DNA from: Methanobacterium sp.
Lineage (GTDB): Archaea; Methanobacteriota; Methanobacteria; Methanobacteriales; Methanobacteriaceae
Direction: 5' to 3'
Length of the DNA stretch: 16,350 nucleotides
Assembly: GCA_028700095.1 (NCBI GenBank)
Contig: JAQVTJ010000033.1
Location: 1 to 16,350, forward strand
Shown piece after piece: positions 1-7,596 of the stretch. Under the pieces are notes generated by a model, which did not search any database, had not been told where the DNA came from, and saw nothing but the letters and a program-made list of their open reading frames with translations. How positions within the stretch are numbered: the first letter of the stretch is position 1; each line of letters starts with the position of its first letter. The position numbers and the translations under genes were made by a program.

Positions 1-13
1 TATTATATACATA

Positions 14-104
14 TAAAAAAGGAGGTGTCCCTAAAGTTTCTGACTTTAGGAACATGGCACGTGAGTCCGTTACGAGGCGGTAGACCGACATGGTTTTTTA
101 CCAG
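14..104. other. GC-rich structured element, possible small RNA
   Basis: A compact block of near-balanced base composition stands alone in very AT-rich DNA. It holds a perfect 8-bp hairpin (30-37 with 43-50, loop TTCTG), a second small hairpin (91-94 with 100-103, TGGT/ACCA) and a long-range CATG/CATG pairing (53-56 with 89-92). On the minus strand the strong hairpin is followed by CACCTCC and a T7 tract at 14-20, which would suit an archaeal terminator. A TATA-like stretch on that strand lies near 137-149. A roughly 100-nt minus-strand transcript is therefore plausible. I do not recognise the family; it is not an obvious tRNA, 5S, SRP or RNase P segment. A mobile-element end is another possibility. 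Confidence 0.35.
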
Positions 105-130
105 ACATTATTTAATACAATTTTTTTTAG

Positions 131-532
131 GAGGTTTTTTATAAAAATTTTTAACTCTCTGTACATAAACATTATACTTCATAGTATTTATAGTTACGCT
201 TTAATTAAATCTTAATTAAATCTATTTCATCTTAAAACATTCTATAAATAGATGTAAATATTATATTTTATTATGCTAATACAAAGATTTTATTGTAAAT
301 AATATTAATATGAAAATAGAAAGAGATATTTTCTTTTTAAATAATATATTCATAAAAAAAGTGTTTTCATAAAATGATTAAATATTAAAATATCCCGATA
401 ATATCTTTTGTAGTTATGATATGGATAAATTATAAACTAATTTAACCTAGATTTTAATTATATATTTTTTTTATTTTACTTTATCTGTAAATTCAATAAT
501 TATAAATTCTAGAGTAATAATATTATATATAG
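131..532. other. AT-rich intergenic stretch, no gene seen
   Basis: I see no convincing coding sequence in either direction. An AGGAGG-like string at 129-134 is not followed by a usable start. An 11-bp tandem duplication lies at 201-222. The T-rich tract near 465-478 and the TATA-like sequence just before 533 could serve the small ORF that follows. Confidence 0.5.
201..222. repeat. 11-bp perfect tandem duplication
   Basis: TTAATTAAATC occurs twice in direct tandem (201-211 and 212-222). It is low in complexity, and no function is apparent. Confidence 0.6.
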
Positions 533-682
533 ATGTGTTACTCTATAAATGAAAAAGGGCTGGATGAATTTGTAGAAAATTTTAAAGGATTGTTCTGGGA
601 TGAAATGGATGATGTTCTAGGTGCCATGAGCAAAGAAGAACTAATTGCAGTTATAATTAAATTAAAAAAGAAATATGGATAA
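533..682 (+). CDS. 49-residue acidic hypothetical protein
   Basis: A short ORF starts at ATG 533 and ends at TAA 680-682. The product begins MCYSINEKGLDEFVENF and ends in a lysine-rich helix (KLKKKYG). It is acidic in the middle (FWDEMDD), has no transmembrane segment and no metal-binding motif, and looks mostly helical. Codon choice resembles real genes of this DNA. No good ribosome binding site is visible upstream, so it could be leaderless or the 3' remnant of a larger gene. The stop codon lies inside a strong hairpin. It is convergent with iscU. I do not recognise a family. Confidence 0.4.
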   Translation: MCYSINEKGLDEFVENFKGLFWDEMDDVLGAMSKEELIAVIIKLKKKYG

Positions 683-720
683 TTATATCCATATTTTTTC
701 TATTTTTTTAAAAAAAATAG
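671..720. terminator. Hairpin plus T/A-tract, likely bidirectional terminator
   Basis: A perfect 11-bp inverted repeat (671-681 with 686-696, 4-nt loop) overlaps the stop codon of the small ORF and runs into T-rich DNA. A 21-nt T7/A8 palindrome (700-720) follows directly. Archaeal termination depends on T-tracts. This block offers one on each strand, between the small plus-strand ORF and minus-strand iscU. Confidence 0.5.
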
Positions 721-791
721 GATAATTTAAGTAAATAAGATAGGTGTATAACTACAAATCGTAAGAAAAAATAAATTTTTGTATGATATTT

Positions 792-1169
792 TTATTTGTT
801 ATCTTGGTTCTTCTTTTTATAGTCATCTATTGCAGCACGCAGTGCATCTGCTGCAAGATTGGAACAATGCATTTTAACTGGTGGAAGACCTTCTAATTCA
901 TCAGCAACATCATTTCTTGTAATTTTAAGTGCTTCTTCTATTGTTTTTCCAATTGCCATTTCTGTTATCATACTACTTGTTGCTATTGCAGCACCACAAC
1001 CGAAGGTTTTAAATTTAATATCTGTTATAATGTCATCTTCAACCTTTATGTATATAGTCATAAGATCTCCACATGTGGGATTACCTACTGTTCCAACACC
1101 ACTAGCATCTTCTATTTCTCCAACATTTCTTGGCTTTTGAAAATGATCCATTACCTTTTCACTATACAT
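792..1169 (-). CDS. iscU: IscU/NifU-type iron-sulfur cluster scaffold
   Basis: A 125-residue scaffold protein on which Fe-S clusters are built from sulfur delivered by a cysteine desulfurase and then passed to apo-proteins in the cytosol. The three cluster-ligand cysteines are visible: C33 in NPTCGD (followed by the conserved D35), C58 in FGCGAA and C102 in MHCSNLA. The N-terminal segment MYSEKVMDHFQKPRN is typical, and the length matches the IscU fold with no extra NifU domains. The start is supported by GAGGGAGATGAT just upstream on the minus strand. The gene has the same orientation as iscS but lies about 4 kb downstream of it. It shares with iscS a 26-nt promoter block, which suggests co-regulation despite the separation. 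Confidence 0.95.
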   Translation of the reverse strand: MYSEKVMDHFQKPRNVGEIEDASGVGTVGNPTCGDLMTIYIKVEDDIITDIKFKTFGCGAAIATSSMITEMAIGKTIEEALKITRNDVADELEGLPPVKMHCSNLAADALRAAIDDYKKKNQDNK

Positions 1170-1314
1170 TACTAATCATCTCCCTCTAAATTAATACAGT
1201 TAAATCTTTAATTATAAACTATAATTTGAAATTCTTAACAATTTAATTTCCTTTAAGTATATTAATAGTATATATTGTTTGTATTTTAAAGCTAATAGAA
1301 CTTTCTATTCCATA

Positions 1315-1340
1315 TATAACTATAGTTATATTTAAATGTT
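1315..1340 (-). promoter_or_regulatory. iscU promoter with palindromic operator
   Basis: On the minus strand a TATA-like element TTTAAATA (1329-1336) is followed at once by the perfect 16-bp palindrome TATAACTATAGTTATA (1315-1330). The whole 26-nt block is identical to 6506-6531 before iscS. With the usual spacing of archaeal TATA boxes, transcription would begin just downstream of the palindrome, so a bound protein would block the start site. This would leave an iscU leader of about 130-140 nt. Repressor action is inference; the identity and the palindrome are seen directly. Confidence 0.65.
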
Positions 1341-1766
1341 GTTGAATTCATTAGATAAACCATATTAACTATAAGATAATATAAATTAAACTTCAAAAGT
1401 CATATGTTCCCTATATGTATCTCCATATATCTCTGTAACTCAAATAAGCACATAATTAGCGTAATTATTAAAAAAATAATATTTATTTGTATGATAGTTA
1501 AATTCAATCCTTAAATAATAATATATTTGAAATTATATGGCTATCAAATCAAAATTTATATCCTCTAAAAATTATTTAATAAATAGTAGAATCCCTTAAT
1601 AAAAGTAGTATTTTCAAATTTATACTACATTATAATTTTATAACCTATATTTAGATAAAATTAATATGTTACAACTTGAATTAATATAAAAAAGGATTTG
1701 AGATCTATTATAATTTGTAAATAATTTTACATACTTTTTTAAAAAAATTAAGTTATAGAAAATTTT

Positions 1767-1795
1767 GGGATATATTTATATCCCACTTGCACACC
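1767..1795 (-). pseudogene. Copy of the iscS 3' end with hairpin
   Basis: Positions 1774-1795 match 5229-5250, the last codons of iscS, at 21 of 22 bases. Read on the minus strand they encode CASGI-stop where iscS encodes CGSGI-stop. The adjacent 18-nt inverted repeat GGGATATA-TT-TATATCCC (1767-1784) would act as a hairpin at the end of such a gene. No further similarity to iscS is seen upstream. It may be the remnant of an iscS copy that once preceded iscU, or the trace of a rearrangement. Confidence 0.45.
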
Positions 1796-2346
1796 CTAAA
1801 AGTAAATAATTTACCACCATTATACTTATTTTTAACATACTTTTAAATTGATTTAGTATTAATCAAATTGAATAAGATAATTTTCCATGATATACACATT
1901 ATCATATTCTTTTTAGCATACAAAATATGCAGGCAACACACATATATTGGTTACTAAAATCATTTGAAACTAATTTAAACAACCTTTTAATAATTCTTTT
2001 AAATAACTATAGAAAACATCTTAATTGGGACTTTTTAATTGATAAAATCGGAAAATAGGAATGTTGCTGAAAATATAGAAATATATAATAATATTTATTG
2101 ACATAAATGTTATACAGTGAAATACATTTCAATTAAGTGAAATTGAATTAAATTTGTTTTAGTTATTAGATTGTGATTAATGTACAAACCGTACAGGTGA
2201 AAATATGATGGTGGAAGACCCAGTCTTTTATATCTTATATTAGTTATAATTCGTTAATTATCTTTTTAAGATTATTAGGAATATTATAAACTGATCATAA
2301 TGATTTAAATCACTAGGGGTTAGATCACAGATAAGGATTGGGGAAG

Positions 2347-2585
2347 TTGAAAATATCAGATGAATTGGTTGGTAAACATGTTATAGAAGAATCTGGAGAC
2401 CAAATTGGTGGAATAAACTATGTGGAGTGGGATTTTAAAACCAACACCGTAATATCTATACATTTAAAAGAAGCAGAAATATCAGCAAAAATTGACCTAG
2501 GAGATAAAAAATAGTATCCTATGAAAAAAATGAAGCCATTGGTGATACTGTTCTAATTAAAGGCAAAATTTTCAAGACAGAATAA
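2347..2585 (+). pseudogene. PRC-barrel domain protein, frameshifted
   Basis: The first frame starts at TTG 2347 (GGGGAAG just before it) with the product MKISDELVGKHVIEESGDQI and stops at TAG 2512-2514. A second frame continues as IVSYEKNEAIGDTVLIKGKI and ends at TAA 2583-2585. Restoring one A to the A6 run at 2506-2511 joins them into a protein of about 79 residues. The joined product resembles the small archaeal PRC-barrel proteins: a K.SDELVGK.V opening, a W.F...T..V strand region and a closing VLIKG-IFKTE strand. These are small beta-barrels thought to mediate binding, with no known catalysis. Either a decayed gene or a homopolymer error. Confidence 0.7.
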
Positions 2586-2732
2586 CCATATATTGCAGTT
2601 TTGAAAATTTAATTTATTATTTTTTTATTATTAATAAAAAATTTGTAGAGATAGAACTGTAGATAAAAATGAAATGAAAGATAAAGCGGATAAAATTAAA
2701 TCAAGTGATTGATAATTAAAAAGGGATAAAAG

Positions 2733-3981
2733 ATGAACAAAAATATTGATGTACTGCTTATAAATCCTTATGACGAGAATGCATTAAAGAATGAACTTGG
2801 TTTCATAACCCCTCCCACAAATCTTATGTATTTAGCATCATCACTTGAGAAAGAATCTTACTCAGTCAACATTTTAGATGATGATCTTCTTCAAATGGGA
2901 TACACTAAGGTTTCTGAGCTGGCAGAAAAGCTCAATCCAAAATTAGTGGGTGTTACAGCAACCACATCCACTATAAAAAGTGCATTAAAATATTTGGAAT
3001 TAATCAAAAGAATTCTACCTAATTCTTTAACTGTAATTGGTGGCCCTCATACAACTTTCATGCCATTTGAAACATTAAATAATTCTGAAAATCTGGATGT
3101 ATTGGTTATGGGTGAAGGTGAGGAAACAATAGTGGATTTGGCCAATCATTCCACAGGAAGTAGCAATGATCTTGAGGATGTTAGGGGAATTGTGTACAGG
3201 GATTTAAGAAATGGAAATTTGAAAACAACACAAAAACGTCCTTTAATAAAGGATCTTGATTTATTACCTTTCCCCGCAAGGCATTTGGTTCCATTTGATT
3301 TATATGGTGCGTCTAAAGAACAGACTGGTGGGATAATAACCAGCAGAGGATGTGTGTACAACTGTAATTACTGTTCATCATCACTTATCATGGGTAAAAA
3401 GTTCTGCTCCCGCAGTCCAGACAACGTAGTGGATGAAATTGAAGAGTTAATAGATAAATACCAAATATATGATATAGGATTCATGGATGACACATTCATG
3501 CTCAATAAGAGAAGGGTTAATGATATTGCCCATGAGATCAGAGCCAGAAATCTAGATTTAAGCTTCGTTGCATCATCCCGGGTTGACAGTGAAGACCAGA
3601 ATTTACTTCAAAATCTGAAAAATTCAGGATTAAACAATAAAAATTGACTCAGATTACTCACAATATTCCATCCTAATACCGTTTCCTGGAACACCTATCT
3701 ATAATGAACTTAAGGAAAAAAATTTAATAGACAATGATGACTGGGATGAATACACTGTACTTAAACCAGTTTTGAAATATGATGAAATGGGTTTAAACAA
3801 GAAGATGGTTGAAAGAAAACTGACCATGGCATATTTAAAATTTTATGCAAGACCCAGTTATCTAATGAACCATCGTCACATGTTCAAAGTTATGTTTAAA
3901 ACAGTTATGCGAAGTTTTATACTTCCAAAAATTATAGGAGGCACTGGTAATGGTTGGTATCAGAATATAGATAATAATTAA
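2733..3981 (+). pseudogene. B12-binding-domain radical SAM protein, internally deleted
   Basis: The first 304 codons (2733-3647) hold an N-terminal B12-binding-like Rossmann domain (about residues 5-135, with VIGGPHTTF and VMGEGEE) and the start of a radical SAM barrel with the [4Fe-4S] motif CVYNCNYC (C207, C211, C214). The reading then breaks at [14 protein letters not shown]. From about 3640 another frame resumes with [19 protein letters not shown] and the family's C-terminal region, ending at 3981. In related proteins about 70 residues of the barrel separate LKNSGL from this motif, so roughly 200 bp seem deleted and the frame lost. Such proteins do B12- or SAM-dependent methyl transfers and cyclisations. 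The product is probably inactive. A weak AGGGAT lies before the start. Confidence 0.85.
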
Positions 3982-4026
3982 AAATAGATATTGATATTAG
4001 GATGTGTAAATTATGGGAGGGATTTT

Positions 4027-4191
4027 ATGAGTGAAAAAATAGGTGAAATTAAAGGTAAAGCTAAGGAAATGAAAGGAGTAATTAAAGGAAAAGCTAAAGA
4101 GATGGAAGGAGAAATAAAAGGTAAAGTTAAGGAGATGAAAGGAGAAATTAAGGGAAAAAATAAAGAAGTCGAGGGTAAAAATAAAAGGTAA
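4027..4191 (+). CDS. 54-residue lysine/glutamate 11-mer repeat protein
   Basis: ATG 4027 is preceded by a strong GGGAGGG. The product is almost entirely four tandem 11-residue units of the form E-I-K-G-K-x-K-E-M-x-G, encoded by about 33-bp DNA repeats. It has no cysteine, aromatic residue or membrane segment and would form an extended amphipathic helix, charged on most faces. The 11-residue period resembles group 3 LEA-type stress proteins and CsbD-like proteins, but I cannot assign it firmly to either. An in-frame extension upstream to about 3991 lacks a ribosome binding site, so 4027 is preferred. It stands alone behind the broken radical SAM gene. Confidence 0.65.
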   Translation: MSEKIGEIKGKAKEMKGVIKGKAKEMEGEIKGKVKEMKGEIKGKNKEVEGKNKR

Positions 4192-4580
4192 AATTATAAT
4201 AGGTTAGATATTTTATTAAAAATTTATTATTTTATTATTTTTTTATAATAAAAAAAAATAATTCTAATAATTTAATGGATAGCCACATATCTAAAATTAA
4301 CAGAATCTGTGAGTAAATAAAATAATCACTATCTAGCTATGTGAATACATGATTTATCTATGATTAAACGATCCATTTATATGTAAAGTTATATGTTGAA
4401 CGCTTAGTTAAATATCATATTATTTATAGTAACTCACAAAAGAAAATTATCAAAACTATTTGGAGGTTATGCACCTAAAAATTCAAGTAGTACATTTACA
4501 GCCTCTGGAGAAGCAAATGTTGTGTAAGGCATTCAAGTTTTAATTCGTTCTATGTTAAGCATATGAATTACTATTTTTCA
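4192..4580. other. Intergenic stretch with only an orphan reading frame
   Basis: A/T-rich tracts directly after the repeat gene (about 4215-4262) could terminate it. The only coding-like signal is the short open segment at 4408-4527. Nothing else can be supported. Confidence 0.4.
4408..4527 (+). pseudogene. Orphan C-terminal coding remnant
   Basis: An open frame without a start codon ends at TAA 4525-4527. Its last 28 codons read as a plausible protein tail (KLSKLFGGYAPKNSSSTF, then TASGEANVV). Its better codon quality and higher GC content than its surroundings suggest the end of a lost gene. I cannot name the family, and a chance ORF is possible. Confidence 0.25.
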
Positions 4581-5018
4581 TTATAGTCTTTGACGCACTT
4601 GGTCTATATCAAGCACTATATTTAACCTTCTGAAGTATTCTAATATTAAATCCAAGAAATTTTTAACTTTTAAACTTCTAACTTTAACAATTCCCATGCC
4701 TAACGATACCATTTGAAGGATTATAGTTTTATAATTAAGATTACATTGGCCTAAATCTATTTTAATGTTTTTCTTTATTAGGAATATCATTAATTTGTTT
4801 CATGAATATTTTTGCTCTATTTGGTCTGGGCGTGTCAGTTGTATATTGTACTAAGAATAGAAATTTCGAATCACACCAATAGCATTTTCTTGATGTTTCT
4901 TAGAATAACCATTAACAATCAAAAAAAAAGTTCAAAATTCTTTAAACTTTGTTTTACGAATGAGAATTATTTATTCTTCTTCATATTTTTCTTTTTCCAT
5001 TAACTGGGTAGGTTTCAT
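4581..5018 (-). pseudogene. Archaeal tyrosine recombinase/integrase relic
   Basis: A degraded gene can be traced on the minus strand from ATG 5018 (MKPTQLMEKEKYEEE) across several stops and frame changes. Successive pieces read IVNGYSKKHQENAIGVIRNF, like the helical N-terminal core-binding domain of integrases, then LTRPDQIEQKYS, then LQMVSLGMGIVKVRSLKV and NFLDLILEYF. The last two resemble the archaeal integrase block around the first catalytic arginine (SGMG..E..SL...DFL). The C-terminal catalytic half with the HxxR and Tyr motifs is absent. The relic implies a past integrated element between iscS and iscU. Confidence 0.55.
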
Positions 5019-5197
5019 GCCTGTTGAATTATAATATATTAGCATATAATATGAATAATTGTATATAGTGCTTGGTTTAGGTTATTTTTCCTCTAAATAG
5101 TTTGCATGGATTGGATCTGCTTGAATTTATAAAATGTCCATAATATAAACTTCTTTGAACAATTATATCTACATTTTTATACTAAAAGGTGATATTT

Positions 5198-5230
5198 ATG
5201 TCACAATTATATTTTTTTTAAATGTGACAT
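5198..5230 (-). terminator. Hairpin directly after iscS
   Basis: An 8-bp perfect inverted repeat, ATGTCACA (5198-5205) and TGTGACAT (5223-5230), encloses an A/T-only loop immediately after the iscS stop codon. It may end the iscS transcript or stabilise its 3' end. No strong minus-strand T-tract follows directly, so termination is uncertain. Confidence 0.35.
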
Positions 5231-6394
5231 TTATATCCCACTTCCACACCAAAGGGGTGACATTTTTCTAAGTTTAGCAATAACTTCTTTTATAGCGTTG
5301 ATTAAATAGTCAACATCTTCTTCTGTGTTTTCATGTCCTAGACTAATTCTTAAAGAACCATGTGCTTCAACTTCTTTAAGTCCTATTGAAAGTAAAACAT
5401 GTGATGGTTGTAATTTGGTAGAAGAACATGCTGATCCAGTTGATGATGCTATACCCATTGAATCAAGTGTAAGTATTAAAGATTCACCTTCAACAGCTGT
5501 AAATCTGAAATTTGCATTATTAGGTAGGCGTTTAGTTCTGTGACCATTTAAATATGAGTCATCAACTTGTTCAAGCACGGTATTTATGAGTTTATCTCTT
5601 AAAATTGTGAGTTTTTCCATATCTTTTGTAAGGTTTTCCTCTGCAATTGAACATGCTTTACCTAGACCAACAATTCCTGGAATATTCTCTGTACCGGGCC
5701 TGATACCTTTTTCATGTCCTCCACCATGGATAATCGGCTCTACTCTAACACCATTTCTTATATATAATGCTCCAATACCTTTTGGTCCGTATATTTTATG
5801 GGCAGATAAGGAAAGCATATCAATATTCATTTCCTTCACATTAACAGGTATTTTACCTACAGTTTGAACTGCATCTGTATGGAAATATATACCTTTTTCA
5901 CGGGCTAATGCACCTATCTCAACTATTGGTTGTATAGTACCTATTTCATTATTTGCATGCATAACAGTAATTAAAATAGTTTTATCAGTAATTGCTTCTT
6001 TAATATCTGAAACTTTTACAATACCATCATTGTAAACTGGTAGATAAGTGACTTTAAATCCGTTTTTTTCAAGATACTTACATGTTTCATTAACTGCAGG
6101 ATGTTCTATTGTACTTGTGATAATATGATTGCCGTTATTTCTAAATTTATAAGCTGTGCCTTTAATGGCAATATTATCTGATTCAGTACCACCACTTGTG
6201 AAAATAATTTCCTTTGTATCAGCACCTATTAATGATGCTACTTGTTCTCTTGCAGCTTCCATAGCTTTTCTGCCTTCTCGTCCAAGTGTATAGAGAGTAG
6301 ATGCATTTCCAAATGAATCTATGAAATATGGTTTCATTGCTTTAAATACTTCAGGATCCATTGGGGTTGTAGCTGAATGATCTAAATAAATCAT
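5231..6394 (-). CDS. iscS: Cysteine desulfurase (IscS/NifS class)
   Basis: A 387-residue PLP enzyme that converts cysteine to alanine and carries the released sulfur as a persulfide for Fe-S assembly on IscU and other sulfur acceptors. Visible residues: H98 in IEHPAV, D174 in HTDAVQ, the PLP lysine K200 in SLSAHKIYGPKG, RPGTEN at 232-237, and the persulfide cysteine C323 in SSTGSACSS. The loop around C323 is of the class I (NifS/IscS) type. Length is normal and the tail ends WCGSGI. The start is fixed by AGGAGG at 6403-6408 upstream. It shares its promoter block with iscU and is divergent from the FMN protein gene. Confidence 0.95.
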   Translation of the reverse strand: MIYLDHSATTPMDPEVFKAMKPYFIDSFGNASTLYTLGREGRKAMEAAREQVASLIGADTKEIIFTSGGTESDNIAIKGTAYKFRNNGNHIITSTIEHPAVNETCKYLEKNGFKVTYLPVYNDGIVKVSDIKEAITDKTILITVMHANNEIGTIQPIVEIGALAREKGIYFHTDAVQTVGKIPVNVKEMNIDMLSLSAHKIYGPKGIGALYIRNGVRVEPIIHGGGHEKGIRPGTENIPGIVGLGKACSIAEENLTKDMEKLTILRDKLINTVLEQVDDSYLNGHRTKRLPNNANFRFTAVEGESLILTLDSMGIASSTGSACSSTKLQPSHVLLSIGLKEVEAHGSLRISLGHENTEEDVDYLINAIKEVIAKLRKMSPLWCGSGI

Positions 6395-6505
6395 ATTTAT
6401 AACCTCCTAAATATTTATTAAAATAATATTGTTTCTAATACATTTTAAGCCATATTAATAATATATTACATGCCTAAATGTTCATTTATCATTCTATAGT
6501 TAATT

Positions 6506-6531
6506 TATAACTATAGTTATATTTAAATGTT
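6506..6531 (-). promoter_or_regulatory. iscS promoter with palindromic operator
   Basis: This block is identical over 26 nt to 1315-1340 before iscU. On the minus strand TTTAAATA (6520-6527) serves as a TATA element and is followed by the 16-bp palindrome TATAACTATAGTTATA. The expected leader is about 100 nt. A second half-site at 6494-6502 would lie near the start site, so binding here could be tighter or cooperative. Regulation by an Fe-S- or cysteine-sensing repressor is inference. Confidence 0.65.
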
Positions 6532-6683
6532 TTTTTACAAAGTTATACAGAGCTTATATTATATATTAAGTTTTTAATTAGATATATTTTTTTAGGATAA
6601 AAAAATGAATAATTTTAGCCAAAAAAATATTTTTAGAAAATATTTCATTAAAGAATATTTTTTTTAATACAAAATATATATTA

Positions 6684-6697
6684 TTAACAATTGTTAA
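6684..6697 (+). promoter_or_regulatory. Palindromic operator before the FMN protein gene
   Basis: The perfect 14-bp palindrome TTAACAATTGTTAA lies between a TATA-like ACAAAATATATATT (6669-6682) and the ribosome binding site AGGTGAT (6709-6715). It is one of three copies of TAACAATTGTTA in the window, all in promoter regions. Its position suits a repressor site. Confidence 0.55.
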
Positions 6698-6720
6698 AAT
6701 ATATAATTAGGTGATAAAAT

Positions 6721-7116
6721 ATGGCTATGACTAAAGAAATGATGGAAGCTATTGAAAGAGATCTGGTTTTTCTAGCTACTGCATCCAATGAAGGGGTTCC
6801 TAATGTTGTTCCAATAGGATTTGCACGACCTTTAGATGAAGATACTATTCTTATTGCAGATAACTATATGAATAAAACACGTGAAAATCTAGAAGAAAAT
6901 CCTACTATTTCACTTGTTACTAAAGATGCTACAAAGTGTCCTTTCCAATTTAAAGGTAAAATAGAAATTTTCACATCTGGAAAATATTTTGATATAGTAA
7001 CAGAATGGGGTCAAAATGCTATGACTAAACTTTCTCCAAAAGCTGCAATATTAATGAAAGTTGAAGAAATATATTCTATACAACCAGGTCCTGATGCAGG
7101 TAAACAGATTAGATAA
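6721..7116 (+). CDS. Pyridoxamine-phosphate-oxidase-like FMN split-barrel protein
   Basis: A 131-residue protein of the FMN-binding split-barrel superfamily. The N-terminal pattern (MMEAIERDLVFLATAS, then GVPNVVPIGFARPLDEDTI) and the strand DNYMNKTRENLEENP are typical of the short archaeal members that bind flavin as dimers. The true substrate cannot be read from sequence; flavin reduction or redox sensing is likelier than vitamin B6 synthesis. The start is firm: AGGTGAT, a perfect anti-Shine-Dalgarno match, lies 5 nt before ATG. The gene is monocistronic and ends at a T8 tract. It shares its operator with tRNA-Cys and the GMC-hdr operon, which hints at a link to thiol or redox state. Confidence 0.8.
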   Translation: MAMTKEMMEAIERDLVFLATASNEGVPNVVPIGFARPLDEDTILIADNYMNKTRENLEENPTISLVTKDATKCPFQFKGKIEIFTSGKYFDIVTEWGQNAMTKLSPKAAILMKVEEIYSIQPGPDAGKQIR

Positions 7117-7144
7117 AAATTTTATTAATCTAATTTAACACTCC

Positions 7145-7152
7145 TTTTTTTT
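7145..7152 (+). terminator. T8 terminator after the FMN protein gene
   Basis: A run of eight T residues about 30 nt after the stop codon is a typical archaeal termination signal. About 200 nt of AT-rich DNA without a gene follow up to tRNA-Cys. Confidence 0.5.
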
Positions 7153-7300
7153 AAGCAATCCCTATATATAATATAATTTAGATTAAATGAAAAAATATTT
7201 TTATATAATACTGATTTTATTATGATTAATAAAATAGTAAATAATAATTATCTAAGCAAATTATAATTATGGGCTTATGAAAATTTATTTTATACATAAA

Positions 7301-7321
7301 CTATTTATATAACAATTGTTA
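7301..7321 (+). promoter_or_regulatory. tRNA-Cys promoter with palindromic operator
   Basis: TTTATATAA (7304-7312) is a good TATA box 45-50 nt before the tRNA. It overlaps the perfect palindrome TAACAATTGTTA (7310-7321), the second copy of this motif. A stretch of 17 nt including the motif (TAACAATTGTTAAAATA) is identical to 6686-6702. Operator control of a single tRNA gene would be unusual. Confidence 0.55.
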
Positions 7322-7358
7322 AAATAGTAATTTGCGAATATATTTTAGATACTATTTT

Positions 7359-7430
<72 letters not shown>

Positions 7431-7596
7431 TTTATTATATTTATTTATTGAAATATCAGCTTAAATATAAATTCTTTTCTTGATCTAAAAATATATATTT
7501 TATTTATATAATACATACCAATTACTGAAACAAATAGTAAAATAAATTATTATCTAAATTTCTTTAATAATTAAAATATGGGACTAGTGAAAACAT

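Larger units (their letters stand above)
1170..2346. other. Long noncoding, AT-rich region with decayed DNA
   Basis: Almost 1.2 kb without a supportable gene. It contains the iscU promoter block (1315-1340), a short copy of the iscS 3' end (1774-1795), direct repeats AGTGAAAT at 2117-2124 and 2136-2143, and a 5-bp inverted repeat TGTAC/GTACA at 2181-2195. A 12-codon ORF with a good ribosome binding site (AGGTGA, ATG at 2205) is too short to call. Otherwise only chance ORFs are seen, in keeping with decayed intergenic DNA. Confidence 0.5.
6395..6720. other. Divergent control region between iscS and the FMN protein gene
   Basis: No gene is seen in these 326 bases. The stretch carries two different palindromic operator candidates, TATAACTATAGTTATA on the iscS side (6506-6521) and TTAACAATTGTTAA on the other (6684-6697). 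An extra half-site CTATAGTTA (6494-6502) pairs with TAACTATAG (6508-6516) as a 9-bp inverted repeat with a 5-nt spacer. Confidence 0.6.

Noticed and set aside
1..141. Open 47-codon frame through the GC-rich element, and GGAGG strings near 21 and 130
   Set aside because: Codon use (CGA, GGC, CGG) is unlike the other genes and hairpins dominate, so a structured nucleic acid is likelier than a protein.
201..222. Tandem repeats as a possible CRISPR or replication origin
   Set aside because: Only two 11-bp units without spacers; no cas genes, no Orc1/Cdc6 gene and no origin recognition boxes were seen.
859..1140. Plus-strand 93-codon ORF opposite iscU
   Set aside because: It is a shadow of iscU with an implausible composition and no ribosome binding site; the minus frame has all IscU motifs.
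2205..2243. 12-codon ORF after AGGTGA at 2195-2200
   Set aside because: Good ribosome binding site, but the peptide is too short and unconserved as far as I can judge; it may be a relic or leader peptide.
4812..5003. Plus-strand 63-codon ORF rich in Phe, Leu and Ile
   Set aside because: It is opposite the integrase relic, lacks a ribosome binding site and looks like low-complexity AT-rich noise.
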